From Herpetosiphon giganteus (lineage in GTDB: Bacteria; Chloroflexota; Chloroflexia; Chloroflexales; Herpetosiphonaceae): a DNA stretch of 64,000 bases. The notes beneath the pieces were generated by a model. It did no database searches, was not told the DNA's origin, and saw nothing but the letters and a program-made list of their open reading frames with translations. The stretch covers positions 1 to 64,000 of the forward strand of contig NZ_JAFBCZ010000014.1 in NCBI RefSeq assembly GCF_016907925.1, given 5' to 3'. Both the position numbers and the translations under genes were made by a program. This document shows, piece after piece, positions 53,910-62,971 of the stretch; within the stretch, counting starts at the first letter, position 1; each line of letters starts with the position of its first letter.

Positions 53910-55100
53910 TTATTCCTCGTAGCCTGTGCGCCAACGTAGCGCTAAAGCAGACCATGCATAGTCAGCTGCGCGCTCAAAACAGGCGTGGCGATCTGCATCG
54001 CTCCAGCTTGCGAGCACGCTTTGCAGGGTTTGAGCTAAACCCAAGCCATCGCCAGCAGGCGCAATCAAGCGATCGGCGACAAAATTCAAAATCAAGCGCC
54101 GATCGCCGACATCACCAGTGACCGCGGGGATGCCCAAGGCCAAGCTTTCAAATAGCTTCAACGGCGAACGCGCTTGCGCCACTGCATCATCATACACGGG
54201 ATCAACCGTAACATCGGCAAGCGCCATCCAAGTCGGAATCGTGCGCCGATCTTGATGGCCAAGGCACATAATCCGCTCGTGATAGCCATGCTCATGAATC
54301 CAGTTTTGGACATAGCCCAAATCTTCGCCGCCGCCAATCAGCAGCACGCAAATCAGGGGATCGTGTTTTAATTGCAGGTCAAAGGCTTCGAGCAACAAAT
54401 TGATTGGGTGATTGTGGAGGGCAATTGTGCCAACGTAGGCAATCACTTTTTTACCATCAAGGCCCAAACTGCTGCGCAAACCAGCCAAAACTGTTGGTTC
54501 TGGCGCTTGAAACAAGCTATGATCAACGCCATTGGGCACATAGACGATTTTGGGCACGCGCGCTTGCAGCATACGGGCGGCTAAGGCTTGGGTATTGACG
54601 GTTACGCCCTTGGCTAAGCGCGGCAAGAGCCATTGCCAAAAAGCAAAGACCATGCGCTGAGCCTGGTTGGTGAGCCGATTACTGCCAACTTCATCATCAT
54701 CGCAATCGACCCAAAACTGCTGCCCGCGCCCAAGCAGCACGCCTAAAACTGCGGCCAATCCATTTACCGGTTGCGGCTTGCCAAGGTGATAAATGGCTGC
54801 TGGCGAGCAGAAAATGCCCCAAAGCATGCCCAAGGTGGCGGTGATTAAGACCCACAGCAATTGCAAGGGCGAAAATGGCACCACCTCACCATGGCGTTTG
54901 CGCGAGTGCATCTGGCCAACATACCAAATTTCAACGCCATCTTGCTTAAAACGGCGCTGTTGGCACTGGGCCAAATCGGGGTGCAAGGCTAAAATGCGCA
55001 CCTGATCGCCATTGCGCACTAACTCGCGGGCCAGATTAAAGTAGCGCTGGCCCGACGGTCGTTCAATGCCCATTGTTATCAGAAACACGATCCGCCGCAT
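53910..55100 (-). CDS. Family 4 glycosyltransferase (GT-B)
   Basis: 396 residues. N-terminal domain IVFLITMGIERPSGQRYFNLARELVRNG, two hydrophobic helices in the N-terminal half (LLWVLITATLGMLWGIF), and a C-terminal domain KVIAYVGTIALHNHP with DVTVDPVYDDAVAQARSPLKLFESLALGIPAVTGDVGD. The ARSPLKLFE motif is the GT4 glutamate region. Start and stop overlap the upstream glycosyltransferase by 1 nt (TAATG). Confidence 0.88.
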   Translation of the reverse strand: MRRIVFLITMGIERPSGQRYFNLARELVRNGDQVRILALHPDLAQCQQRRFKQDGVEIWYVGQMHSRKRHGEVVPFSPLQLLWVLITATLGMLWGIFCSPAAIYHLGKPQPVNGLAAVLGVLLGRGQQFWVDCDDDEVGSNRLTNQAQRMVFAFWQWLLPRLAKGVTVNTQALAARMLQARVPKIVYVPNGVDHSLFQAPEPTVLAGLRSSLGLDGKKVIAYVGTIALHNHPINLLLEAFDLQLKHDPLICVLLIGGGEDLGYVQNWIHEHGYHERIMCLGHQDRRTIPTWMALADVTVDPVYDDAVAQARSPLKLFESLALGIPAVTGDVGDRRLILNFVADRLIAPAGDGLGLAQTLQSVLASWSDADRHACFERAADYAWSALALRWRTGYEE

Positions 55101-56245
55101 TATTTGGCCCCAATTTGTTCAATGCAACTGATCAGATTTTCCCAGCCATGCAATTGTTGGCCGCGTTCAGCCTGAACCGCTGCCGTCATCGGCGCTTTAA
55201 GTTCTTCCTGAAAATAGCGCACAATTGCCTTGGCCAAGGCTACTTCATCTTGCGGCGGCACGACTAAGCCATTTACGCCATCACGCACAACTTCGTGCAA
55301 ACCGCCAACGCGGGTGGTGATGACTGGCTTGCCAAGCCCAAATGCCAATTGCACTACCGCGCTTTGGGTTGCCGAAATATAGGGCAAGACCACGACATCG
55401 GCCAGATCGAAATAGGGGCCAAGCTCTTCGTTGGGCACATAGCGATTGACAAAGGTCACATTGGCTTCAACGCCATACTCGCGGGTGTAGCGCTGATAAA
55501 ATTCGGGCGAAGCCCAAAACTCACCAACCACCAGCAAATGCACAGGCCGCTCTTTAACCACCAATGGCAAGGCTTGAATCAAATATTCGAGGCCTTTGTA
55601 GGGCCGTACAAAGCCAAAAAATAGCAAAATATCGTGCGCGCTGGAGATGCCAAGCTGGCTACGCAAACCTTCAATTGCCGCCGCATCGGTGTGCTTGGCA
55701 ACTTCTTCAAAGGTTGGCAGCTGCGATTTAAGCACAGCTGCTTGCGGCAACAGCGCTTGGGCACGATGCAAATCTTGGTCGCTATGCACAATTAATGCAT
55801 CGCCCTGCTTGAGCACCGTCGAAGCCATGCGCCGATCCAAAAAGCCACCGCCATCATGTGGCATGACGTTGTGGCAAATATACACAACCTTGGCTTTGGT
55901 ATGTTTTTTCAGCCAGCGCGAAATATAGCTCAGCGATGGTGTCCAGTAGGGAACCCACCATTGCAACACCACCAAATCGGGATTATCGGCGCGAATTTTG
56001 CGGCACAAGCGCCACCAAGTAATTGGGTTGGTTGGGTCGAGCACATATTCGCATTCAACCCGCAACGGGGTTGCGCTCGGGTCTTTATCGGTTTTGCCTG
56101 GAAAAAGCCAGCGCGGATATTGGCGGGTATACGAATAAAATCGCACCTGATGGCCAACCTCGCGCAAGTGTTTGACCAAAAGCGTGGTGTAATGAGCAAT
56201 CCCCCCACGGTAGGGATAGGTTGGTCCAACCACACACAGTTTCAT
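55100..56245 (-). CDS. Family 4 glycosyltransferase (GT-B)
   Basis: 381 residues. N-terminal VVGPTYPYRGGIAHYTTLLVKHLREVGHQVRFYSYTRQYPRWLFPG, a motif of archaeal and Chloroflexota GT4 enzymes. C-terminal ILLFFGFVRPYKGLEYLIQALPLV and YISATQSAVVQLAFGLGKPVITTRVGGLHEVV hold the donor site. The start overlaps the stop of the upstream membrane-protein gene by 4 nt (ATGA). Confidence 0.9.
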   Translation of the reverse strand: MKLCVVGPTYPYRGGIAHYTTLLVKHLREVGHQVRFYSYTRQYPRWLFPGKTDKDPSATPLRVECEYVLDPTNPITWWRLCRKIRADNPDLVVLQWWVPYWTPSLSYISRWLKKHTKAKVVYICHNVMPHDGGGFLDRRMASTVLKQGDALIVHSDQDLHRAQALLPQAAVLKSQLPTFEEVAKHTDAAAIEGLRSQLGISSAHDILLFFGFVRPYKGLEYLIQALPLVVKERPVHLLVVGEFWASPEFYQRYTREYGVEANVTFVNRYVPNEELGPYFDLADVVVLPYISATQSAVVQLAFGLGKPVITTRVGGLHEVVRDGVNGLVVPPQDEVALAKAIVRYFQEELKAPMTAAVQAERGQQLHGWENLISCIEQIGAK

Positions 56246-58290
56246 TGTTGCGCCTTTACTGCAAAGATCACCACTCCATCACGCTCGTAGACAATTGGAA
56301 ATTGCTCTGGCCGATAACGAAGGGCTTGAATGTTCAGCTGGGTATTTTGAGCATTCTGGCCCATATGCGGGCCAGTATAAATATAATCAACCTGATTTTT
56401 CTGAAGCAAGGCGATGCCTTCGGCGCTTTCTAAAGCTGTCGAACGCAACGCGTCATACAGCATATACACATCGCGATCAAGTTTGGGATCGCTGGATTTT
56501 TCCGAGCCATAGGTTAATGGTGGAATGGTGGTCTGGCGACCAGTCAGGAAGGGAATCCACATGCCACCATCATCGGCAATAATCAAGGCATCGCCATAGC
56601 TCGATAGCCCGTTGATCAAAAAGCGTGCATCTGGCTCGGTTGTTGTGCGAATCCAAGCCATCGCTTGCTCATCGGCACTGGTTAATAGCCGATTTTGTTC
56701 ATTCACAATCGCGGTTTGCCATGGTGTCGACCAAACGATCAAGCCATACAAACCAACCACGGCCACACCTTTGAGATACCAGTTGCTGCTGAATCGATCG
56801 AGCAACAGCCCCAGCGGGTAGGCGGCTAAGGGAATGATCGGAATATACAACATAATTGAGACTGCGAAGCCACTAATAATCCCGCTAATCGGCAAATTAA
56901 AGACATAGGGAACCGCTAAAATCTCGATTCCAAGGCTCCACACCACCAGCAAGAGCATACGCCAAGCGCGTTGGGCAAAAGCCAGCCAAATACCGATAAC
57001 CGCCAAAAGCATAATTGGCGCTTTGATATAGGTTGGCACAATTTGGTCGAGCGTGGCAACAGTTGCCGCATAGCCCGAACTATAGCCAGTCACATAGTTG
57101 CGAGCAATCGCCGTGAGTTTGCTCTGAATAATCGTATACAGCCACGGCGCGGCAATCAGCGCGCTGGCGATTGTAATGACGCTTGCGCGTAAGCTCAGCT
57201 GCTTTAACTGCTCAAATGTAGGGCGCAAGGCTAATAATGCCAAAATTAGCATCGCAACCATCACCACTGCAAACAGCGTTACCAAATAATGGGTCAATAA
57301 CAAGCCAGTGGTCAGAATGGTGGCTAAACCAAGCAACTTCCACGAAAAGCGCGGGTATTCCAAGGCCATAAACCAAACGACGACCAAGCCCACCAAAATA
57401 ATTTGGCCAGTTAATTGAGTAAAGCGGCTCCAGTTAACATAAAAAGCAGGCATGAGATTGTAGAAGCTGGTGAGCGCAAAGGCGATCATGCCCACGCTAG
57501 GTCGCCCGCTGAGTCGTCGCCCAAGCATATAGGCCATGATTGTGGTGGCAACGCCGTGGAGTTGGCCGGTATACAACACGCTGGTTGTGGCGGCGAGCTG
57601 GCTCCACCAGGCCAAAAAGGCACTATTGGCATGAAAACCATAGTGGTAGCTGAATGTATTTAACGCTGCATATGGCTGCCATGTCTCGAAAATGCCACCA
57701 TTATTTAAAAAGAGCTGCGTGATGAGCGTATGATGATAGGCATCATTCCATTGGGCGACGCTTAAATTGCGCACTGCCAGCATGCGTTGCAGCAAGCTCA
57801 CCAAGGCAATGCTCAAAAGCAGCCAGCCATGGCCGCTGATCCTGATGGTTTTAAGCTGATTAAGCCGCATCGTCCAAGTTGAGCGTGGCGCGGGCCAGAT
57901 TGCAGCGAGTAGCCCGATCAAGGCATAGCCAAAAATAACCCAGCGATTAATCGCTAGCCCAACAAGCGCAAAGAGGTTTAAGCTGATTGGCGGCAGGGCA
58001 ATGCCAACGCACCAACTCAAGGCCCAGCGTTCGCTTCTGCTGAGCAATTGGGCAGGGCTAAGCCAGCGAATGGCGGCCCAGCCAGGAATTAACATCACAA
58101 AGAGCAAAAAGCTGCTAACCCCAACGATCGGCGTGAGATTAAGCGCTAACCAATTGATGCTGCGCCCAAAGCCAAAGCTGAACAATGCCAAGATGATGGC
58201 TAGCACTGCGCTGGCAATCGTTAAGTATGGCTGATAGCGCTGCCAACCTGATTGCTTCGCCTGAGTTGAAGGATGGGATTCGATCTGCAT
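56242..58290 (-). CDS. Large membrane protein of the polysaccharide operon (DUF6541/GT-C-like)
   Basis: 682 residues with about fourteen membrane helices and a soluble C-terminal domain of about 140 residues (ADEQAMAWIRTTTEPDARFLINGLSSYGDALIIADDGGMWIPFLTGRQT). The opening large loop between early helices has NDAYHHTLITQLFLNNGG, reminiscent of the acidic active site loops of GT-C transferases and oligosaccharyltransferases. It may be a lipid-linked sugar transferase or polymerase. First gene of the operon; AAAGG lies about 9 nt before ATG. Its promoter and operator lie just upstream. Confidence 0.75.
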   Translation of the reverse strand: MQIESHPSTQAKQSGWQRYQPYLTIASAVLAIILALFSFGFGRSINWLALNLTPIVGVSSFLLFVMLIPGWAAIRWLSPAQLLSRSERWALSWCVGIALPPISLNLFALVGLAINRWVIFGYALIGLLAAIWPAPRSTWTMRLNQLKTIRISGHGWLLLSIALVSLLQRMLAVRNLSVAQWNDAYHHTLITQLFLNNGGIFETWQPYAALNTFSYHYGFHANSAFLAWWSQLAATTSVLYTGQLHGVATTIMAYMLGRRLSGRPSVGMIAFALTSFYNLMPAFYVNWSRFTQLTGQIILVGLVVVWFMALEYPRFSWKLLGLATILTTGLLLTHYLVTLFAVVMVAMLILALLALRPTFEQLKQLSLRASVITIASALIAAPWLYTIIQSKLTAIARNYVTGYSSGYAATVATLDQIVPTYIKAPIMLLAVIGIWLAFAQRAWRMLLLVVWSLGIEILAVPYVFNLPISGIISGFAVSIMLYIPIIPLAAYPLGLLLDRFSSNWYLKGVAVVGLYGLIVWSTPWQTAIVNEQNRLLTSADEQAMAWIRTTTEPDARFLINGLSSYGDALIIADDGGMWIPFLTGRQTTIPPLTYGSEKSSDPKLDRDVYMLYDALRSTALESAEGIALLQKNQVDYIYTGPHMGQNAQNTQLNIQALRYRPEQFPIVYERDGVVIFAVKAQQ

Positions 58291-58310
58291 GCATCGTGGC
58301 CTTTAATTCA

Positions 58311-58326
58311 TGTGACAGGTGTCACA
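58311..58326. promoter_or_regulatory. Perfect TGTGA-N6-TCACA operator (CRP/FNR-type)
   Basis: TGTGACAGGTGTCACA is a perfect 16-bp inverted repeat that matches the CRP-family consensus. It starts 8 bp downstream of the predicted -10 of the polysaccharide operon, so a bound regulator would cover the transcription start and block it. The regulator itself is not in the window. Confidence 0.75.
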
Positions 58327-58334
58327 ACGTGGCG

Positions 58335-58363
58335 AGTATAACAATAGCCTAAAACGCTGTCAA
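58335..58363 (-). promoter_or_regulatory. Sigma-70-type promoter of the polysaccharide operon
   Basis: On the minus strand a perfect TTGACA, a 17-bp spacer and TATACT. Transcription would start at about 58328 and read into 56242-58290 and on to 50109. Confidence 0.8.
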
Positions 58364-58410
58364 ACCTTAAGGCTTGGCCAGCGCTAGGCTATTGTGGGGT
58401 TTTAGCGTGG

Positions 58411-59229
58411 TTAGGCTTGGGCTAAAGGCCGTACTTTAACATCGCCTGCATAGACGGTTTGCAGTTGGCCTGTGTTGTCGCGCACCTGCAAACCACCATG
58501 CTGATCAACCGCTTCGGCCACGCCAACAAAGCTATGCGTGCTTAGTTCAATCTCGACCGCTTTGCCCAAGGTGGTTAAGCGATCCAGCCATGCTTGCCGT
58601 AATGCTTCGCGGCGACCGCTGCGCAAATTGAGATAATGGCGATCGTAGCTGTGCAAAATTGCGCGCAGCAAGCCAGCGCGATCAACTTCATGGCCACATT
58701 CGCTTGCCAACGAGGTTGCCGCTTGGTTAATTGTAGGATCATCGCTTGGCTGCCAATTGACATTAATGCCGCTACCAATCACTGCCCAGCGCAACCGTTC
58801 GGGGCCAGCGGTTTCTAGCTCGACCAAAATGCCAGCTAGTTTGCGCCCGTTAATCAGCAGATCGTTAGGCCACTTGAGTTCAACCGTACAGCTAGTTTCG
58901 CGTTCGATTGCCTCGCTGATGGCCACCGCAGCCAACATTGTTAGCAAAAAGCTTTCGCTTGGCACCAGCCAGGTTGGCCGCAAAAGCAGCGACAACAACA
59001 AACTACTGCCAGCGGGAGCGCTCCAGTTGCGCCCGCGTCGCCCACGGCCTGCGGTTTGCTCGTTGGCCACAATCACCAAGCCTTCGGCTACGCCAGCAAA
59101 GGCCCGTTCGCGAATCAGGCTGTTGGTCGAAGCAGTTTGTTCGAGGCCTAGCAATTCTTGGCCAATAATCAACGTCTCTAGTTGATAGCGGGCTGGTTCG
59201 ATAATTGTTTGTTCAAAAGATGTCAACAT
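58411..59229 (-). CDS. birA: Biotin--[acetyl-CoA-carboxylase] ligase, no DNA-binding domain
   Basis: 272 residues. Attaches biotin to the carboxylase carrier protein. Catalytic motifs: TASTNSLIRERAF, VIVANEQTAGRGRRGRNWSAPAGSSLLLSLLLRP, VELKWPNDLLINGRKLAGILVE, and VIGSGINVNW. The N-terminal helix-turn-helix of the bifunctional BirA is absent, so it is a pure ligase and not a repressor. The ATG at 59229 overlaps the end of the ABC-F gene by 7 nt; a longer frame exists without better support. Confidence 0.9.
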   Translation of the reverse strand: MLTSFEQTIIEPARYQLETLIIGQELLGLEQTASTNSLIRERAFAGVAEGLVIVANEQTAGRGRRGRNWSAPAGSSLLLSLLLRPTWLVPSESFLLTMLAAVAISEAIERETSCTVELKWPNDLLINGRKLAGILVELETAGPERLRWAVIGSGINVNWQPSDDPTINQAATSLASECGHEVDRAGLLRAILHSYDRHYLNLRSGRREALRQAWLDRLTTLGKAVEIELSTHSFVGVAEAVDQHGGLQVRDNTGQLQTVYAGDVKVRPLAQA

Positions 59230-60866
59230 AGGCGCGTTAACCGTCCCTCGTGTAAGTGCCAAATCTCGCCAGCAAATTGCTGGATAAAGCGCCGATCGTG
59301 CGAAACGGCAATGATCGGCCCAGCAAATTGATTGATCGCGGCCTCGAATTGCTCTAAAACATCAAAACTGAGGTGGTTGGTTGGTTCATCGAGCAAGAGC
59401 AAATTGGCGCGCAAGGCAATCAAGCGGGCTAATTGTAACTTATGCAACTGGCCTGTGCTAATGCCCCCAACCGGACGATTAACCTCAGCATAGCGAAATA
59501 AGCCCGACCACACGAGCTCGTTGATTAAGTCTTTGTTGAAGCCAATTAAGCCTTCGCGATAGGCTTCAAAGAGCGTTTGCTCAGGCTTGGGGCGCTGATA
59601 TTCTTGGCGTAAATAGCCAATTTGCAAATTTGGCCCAGGGCGAATTTGGCCACTACTCGGTTGCAAATCGCCTGCGATTAGATCGAGCAATGTGGTTTTG
59701 CCGCTGCCATTGGCTCCGGTTATCAGAATCCGTTGGCGGGGCCGTAATTCCAAATCGATCTGCTCAAGGATAGTTTGTTGCTCGCGTTGGTATCCTAGGC
59801 CTTCGATTGAGAGCAGTTGTTGGCTGCCATCGGGGCTGGGGTTAAACGTTGGGTTGATTGTGAGTGGTTTGGGTGGCTCGGCAATCGGGTCGGCTAAAAT
59901 CCGATCGAGCGCTTGTTGGGCTGAACGCACATTGCGCGAAACAGCCGTCGCCACATTTTCACCCTTGGCATGGTAAATAAAGCCATCGTTATCGCGTGGC
60001 GCTCGATTATGGGCAACTTGTTGATTTTGGGCTTTGGCGCGCTGTTGCAATTGACGAATTTCGGCCTGCTGACGCTCATAATCAGCTTCCCAACGTTCGC
60101 GTTCTGCTTGTTTGGCGGCAAAATAAGCGCTGTAATTGCCAGGATACGTTTTGAGTTGATGGCTATGTTCGTCAAGCTCAAGAATGGTGGTTGCCACTTG
60201 ATCAAGAAAGGCCCGATCGTGCGAAACCACCAAAATTGCGCCAAGATGCGATTGAAGCCAAGTTTCGAGCCATGCGCTGGCCTGATGATCAAGGTGATTG
60301 GTTGGTTCATCGAGCAACAATAAATCGGGGTTGCTAATGAGCAATGCTGCTAAACCAAGCCGCGTTTTCTCGCCGCCAGATAGCTCTTGCACCGAGCGTT
60401 TGCGCGGAATATGGCTTAATCCAAGGCCTTGCAGCACTTGATCGATGCGATGATCAAGCTCGTAGCCACCACGCAGTTCAAAGCGTTGGGCCACATCGCC
60501 GTAGTGTTCTAAAATCGCTGAAAGTTGATCGGGGTCGGTGCTTGCCATTTGGATGCTTAATTGCTCAAGTTGTTGGCTTAGCGCGCTCAGCTGTTGTTGG
60601 CTGGCGGCCAGTAATTGCTCAACATTGACATCAGCGGGGCTGGTTAATTGCTGGGTTAAATAGCCATATTCGCAGCCTTCGCCCCAGCGAATCGAGCCAG
60701 TATCTGCTTGCTCTTGACCAATAATTAAACGCAGTAGGGTTGATTTGCCAACGCCATTGGCTCCAACTAAGCCAATTCGTTCGCCGCGATTGATGATTAG
60801 CGCAATGTCGCTGAGGATTTGGTGTGGGCCATAGGCTTTGTTGAGGTTGTTGATCTGCAATAACAT
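59223..60866 (-). CDS. ABC-F family ATP-binding protein
   Basis: 547 residues with two nucleotide domains and no membrane part. Domain 1: GANGVGKST at 35-43, LSGGEKTRLGLAALLISNPDLLLLDEPTNHLD. A charged linker (ERERWEADYERQQAEIRQLQQRAKAQ) leads to domain 2 with GANGSGKTT, a GISTGQLHKLQLARLIALRANLLLLDEPTNHLS signature. ABC-F proteins act on the ribosome, either as translation factors or as antibiotic-protection proteins. No drug-specific feature is visible. It overlaps birA downstream. Confidence 0.9.
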   Translation of the reverse strand: MLLQINNLNKAYGPHQILSDIALIINRGERIGLVGANGVGKSTLLRLIIGQEQADTGSIRWGEGCEYGYLTQQLTSPADVNVEQLLAASQQQLSALSQQLEQLSIQMASTDPDQLSAILEHYGDVAQRFELRGGYELDHRIDQVLQGLGLSHIPRKRSVQELSGGEKTRLGLAALLISNPDLLLLDEPTNHLDHQASAWLETWLQSHLGAILVVSHDRAFLDQVATTILELDEHSHQLKTYPGNYSAYFAAKQAERERWEADYERQQAEIRQLQQRAKAQNQQVAHNRAPRDNDGFIYHAKGENVATAVSRNVRSAQQALDRILADPIAEPPKPLTINPTFNPSPDGSQQLLSIEGLGYQREQQTILEQIDLELRPRQRILITGANGSGKTTLLDLIAGDLQPSSGQIRPGPNLQIGYLRQEYQRPKPEQTLFEAYREGLIGFNKDLINELVWSGLFRYAEVNRPVGGISTGQLHKLQLARLIALRANLLLLDEPTNHLSFDVLEQFEAAINQFAGPIIAVSHDRRFIQQFAGEIWHLHEGRLTRLC

Positions 60867-60996
60867 ATGTTCGATGATCTCCCGGGTAGTCTATTTTGGG
60901 CCGAAGGGCGATTCAGGATCATCAAACTGGTGATTTTCATTGGTGTAACTCCATAAATGAATCAATAACTTCAGTGTAGCACAACTGCATCCACCC

Positions 60997-61137
60997 CAAG
61001 ATCGGGCTTGCGAAGGATGAAGGCAAAAGGCAGAAAGCAAAAGTCAAAAGGCAGAAAAGAGCATAGAGCAAAGAACATAGAACATAAGGATGAGGGATGA
61101 ATTATGAGGGAGTAGGATCCAGGGCTTTTGGCTTTTG
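60997..61137. repeat. Composite heptamer array
   Basis: GGATGAAGGCAAAAGGCAGA, AAAAGTCAAAAGGCAGAAAAG, GAACATAGAACATAAGGATG and TGAGGGATGAATTATGAGGG in succession, all purine-rich on the plus strand, hence pyrimidine-rich upstream of the minus-strand ABC-F gene. No gene. Confidence 0.85.
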
Positions 61138-61328
61138 GCTATTGGTTCATTGCGTTAGCCACCGCATGATCCCCTCACCCCAACCCCTCTCCTATCCGAT
61201 GGGCGAGGGGCTTTAAGCGCATGGTTCTGCCGCACTGGATGGTAAAAAAGGATCTGCTCCCCTCGCCCGCGTTCAGTGGGAGAGGGGCTGGGGGTGAGGG
61301 ATAGTTGCTCATCCAATGTACCATTACA
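61138..61328. repeat. MITE-like element, copy 5
   Basis: Left end GCTATTGGTTCATTGCGTTA (altered), right end complement TGTAATGGTACATTGGATGA. The interior has CCCCTCACCCCAACCCCTCTCC and GGGAGAGGGGCTGGGGGTGAGGG. No target duplication is clear. Confidence 0.65.
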
Positions 61329-61480
61329 GCTATTGGCTATGAGTTGTAGACGAAAGACTATTGATATTTCCAACGAATTTCCGCTAGCCAAAAGCCAAAT
61401 GCCATTTCCCTTCGCGCTCTTCGCGTCCTTCGCGGTTTCAGGCTTCGTGCTCTTCGTGCGCTTCGTGGATCAATATGGTC
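61329..61480. repeat. Pyrimidine-rich array upstream of the MFS gene
   Basis: GCCAAAAGCCAAATGCC, then CCTTCGCGCTCTTCGCGTCC with 9-bp period, CTTCGTGCTCTTCGTGCGC, and TTCGTGGATC. It is pyrimidine-rich in the orientation of the plus-strand MFS gene that follows. Confidence 0.75.
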
Positions 61481-61642
61481 ATTTTCGCATACTTGCATAG
61501 CGCAGCACATCGCAGTAGAATGGGCGCTAATTGAATCTGGTACGGCAGCTCCGTACAGCAGCAAATGTTCGGGAACAACTGGGTTCTTGAGCGTTTTTTT
61601 GTAAGTAGCGGGAAACGGCCCGTTGCGAAGGACAAACGTGCT

Positions 61643-62971
61643 ATGCAATGGAAATTAGCACTTCATCGGCCAATTGCTCCCCGAGCGAGCAATGAAGAAA
61701 CTTTGCGCCGCAACATGCGCTTAGGAGTGGCCAATGGAGTTTTATTTATTTTAGCCGACGCATTTAGCGATGCGAATTTGGTTTTGACCGTGTTTGTGCG
61801 GGAGTTGGGTGCTGCGCCGTGGGTAGTTGGCCTATTGCCATCGCTCAAATCGGGCGGTTGGTTGTTGCCGCAATTGTTGAGCGCTGGGCGTTTGCAAGGC
61901 ATGACCTACAAACTGCCAGTGTATCGCCAAGTTGGCATTGTGCGCTTCTTTATTTGGTTGGCGATGGTGCTCGTGGTGTGGAACGCCACCAGTCTGCCGG
62001 TTTTGGTGCTGCTGCCGTTGTTTTTGCTGGGCTACGCCATGTACAACTTTACTGGCGGCTCTGGCTCGGTGGCGTTTCAAGAAGTGGTGGCCAAAACGAT
62101 TCCAGCCCGCCAGCGCGGCAAATTTTTTGGCGCGCGCAATTTGATTGGCGGTTTGCTTTCGTTTGCCTTGGTTAGTCCCTTGGTTGGCTGGCTTCTCAGT
62201 CGCACTAGCCCGTTGGTTTTTCCGCATAACTACGGCATTTTGCTGTTTATTTCGTTTGTGCTGATTGGATTTGGCATTATTTCGTTTAGCTTATTTGCCG
62301 AGCCGCCAACGACCAACCCGCCAGCAGCAATCTCGGCTAGACAGATGTTTGCCAAAATTCCGGTGCTGCTCAAGCACGACCGCAACTTTCGCCAATATGT
62401 GCTTTCGCGCATGGTCACGCGCTTGGGTGGCTTGGCCGACCCATTTTATATTTTGTATGCCCGCGAAGTGCTGCATGTCTCGCCGCGCATGATTGGGGTC
62501 TATTTGGCGGTGCGGGTATTCGCCGCAGCCCTATCCAACCTGGTTTGGTCACGCATCGGCGATCAACGTGGCAATCGTTTGTTGATTGTATTAACTGGCG
62601 CGTTGATTATTACCGTGCCAACGTGGGCTTTGCTGATTATGCCATTTGCCAATGTTTTAGGCCCAGAAGCCTTGGGCTGGCTGTTTGGCGTAATCTTTTT
62701 GCTGATTGGCTTGAGCGTTGATGGCTCGAACACCGCTAGTTTGACCTATGTGATGGAGCTAGCTCCAGCCGAGCAACGGCCTGTTTATGTGGGCGTTTGT
62801 AATACGCTGATGGGTGTAGCAACCTTCTTTCCCGTTTTGGGTGGCTTGCTACTGGCTCAATTCGGCTATTTGCCATTATTTTGGATCAGCGCTGCCAGTG
62901 CTTTTGGCGGCTGGTTGCTCTCGCGCCGCCTACCTGAGCCACGGACGAAGAGCATAGAACATAGAGCATAG
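61643..62971 (+). CDS. Major facilitator superfamily transporter
   Basis: 442 residues with twelve membrane helices. Two halves separated by a loop near AEPPTTNPPAAISARQMF. The IPARQRGKFFGARNLIGGLLSF stretch after helix 4 and GVYLAVRVFAAALSNLVWSRIGDQRGNR between helices 8 and 9 (loop 8-9 motif A-like) fit the MFS. Substrate unknown. ATG at 61643 is chosen for AAGGA 10 nt upstream and because the family starts just before the first helix. The C-terminal TKSIEHRA and stop are encoded by a GAGCATAGAACATAG repeat. Confidence 0.85.
   Translation: MQWKLALHRPIAPRASNEETLRRNMRLGVANGVLFILADAFSDANLVLTVFVRELGAAPWVVGLLPSLKSGGWLLPQLLSAGRLQGMTYKLPVYRQVGIVRFFIWLAMVLVVWNATSLPVLVLLPLFLLGYAMYNFTGGSGSVAFQEVVAKTIPARQRGKFFGARNLIGGLLSFALVSPLVGWLLSRTSPLVFPHNYGILLFISFVLIGFGIISFSLFAEPPTTNPPAAISARQMFAKIPVLLKHDRNFRQYVLSRMVTRLGGLADPFYILYAREVLHVSPRMIGVYLAVRVFAAALSNLVWSRIGDQRGNRLLIVLTGALIITVPTWALLIMPFANVLGPEALGWLFGVIFLLIGLSVDGSNTASLTYVMELAPAEQRPVYVGVCNTLMGVATFFPVLGGLLLAQFGYLPLFWISAASAFGGWLLSRRLPEPRTKSIEHRA

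Noticed and set aside
58411-59229. BirA as a biotin-operon repressor
   Set aside because: The N-terminal helix-turn-helix is absent.
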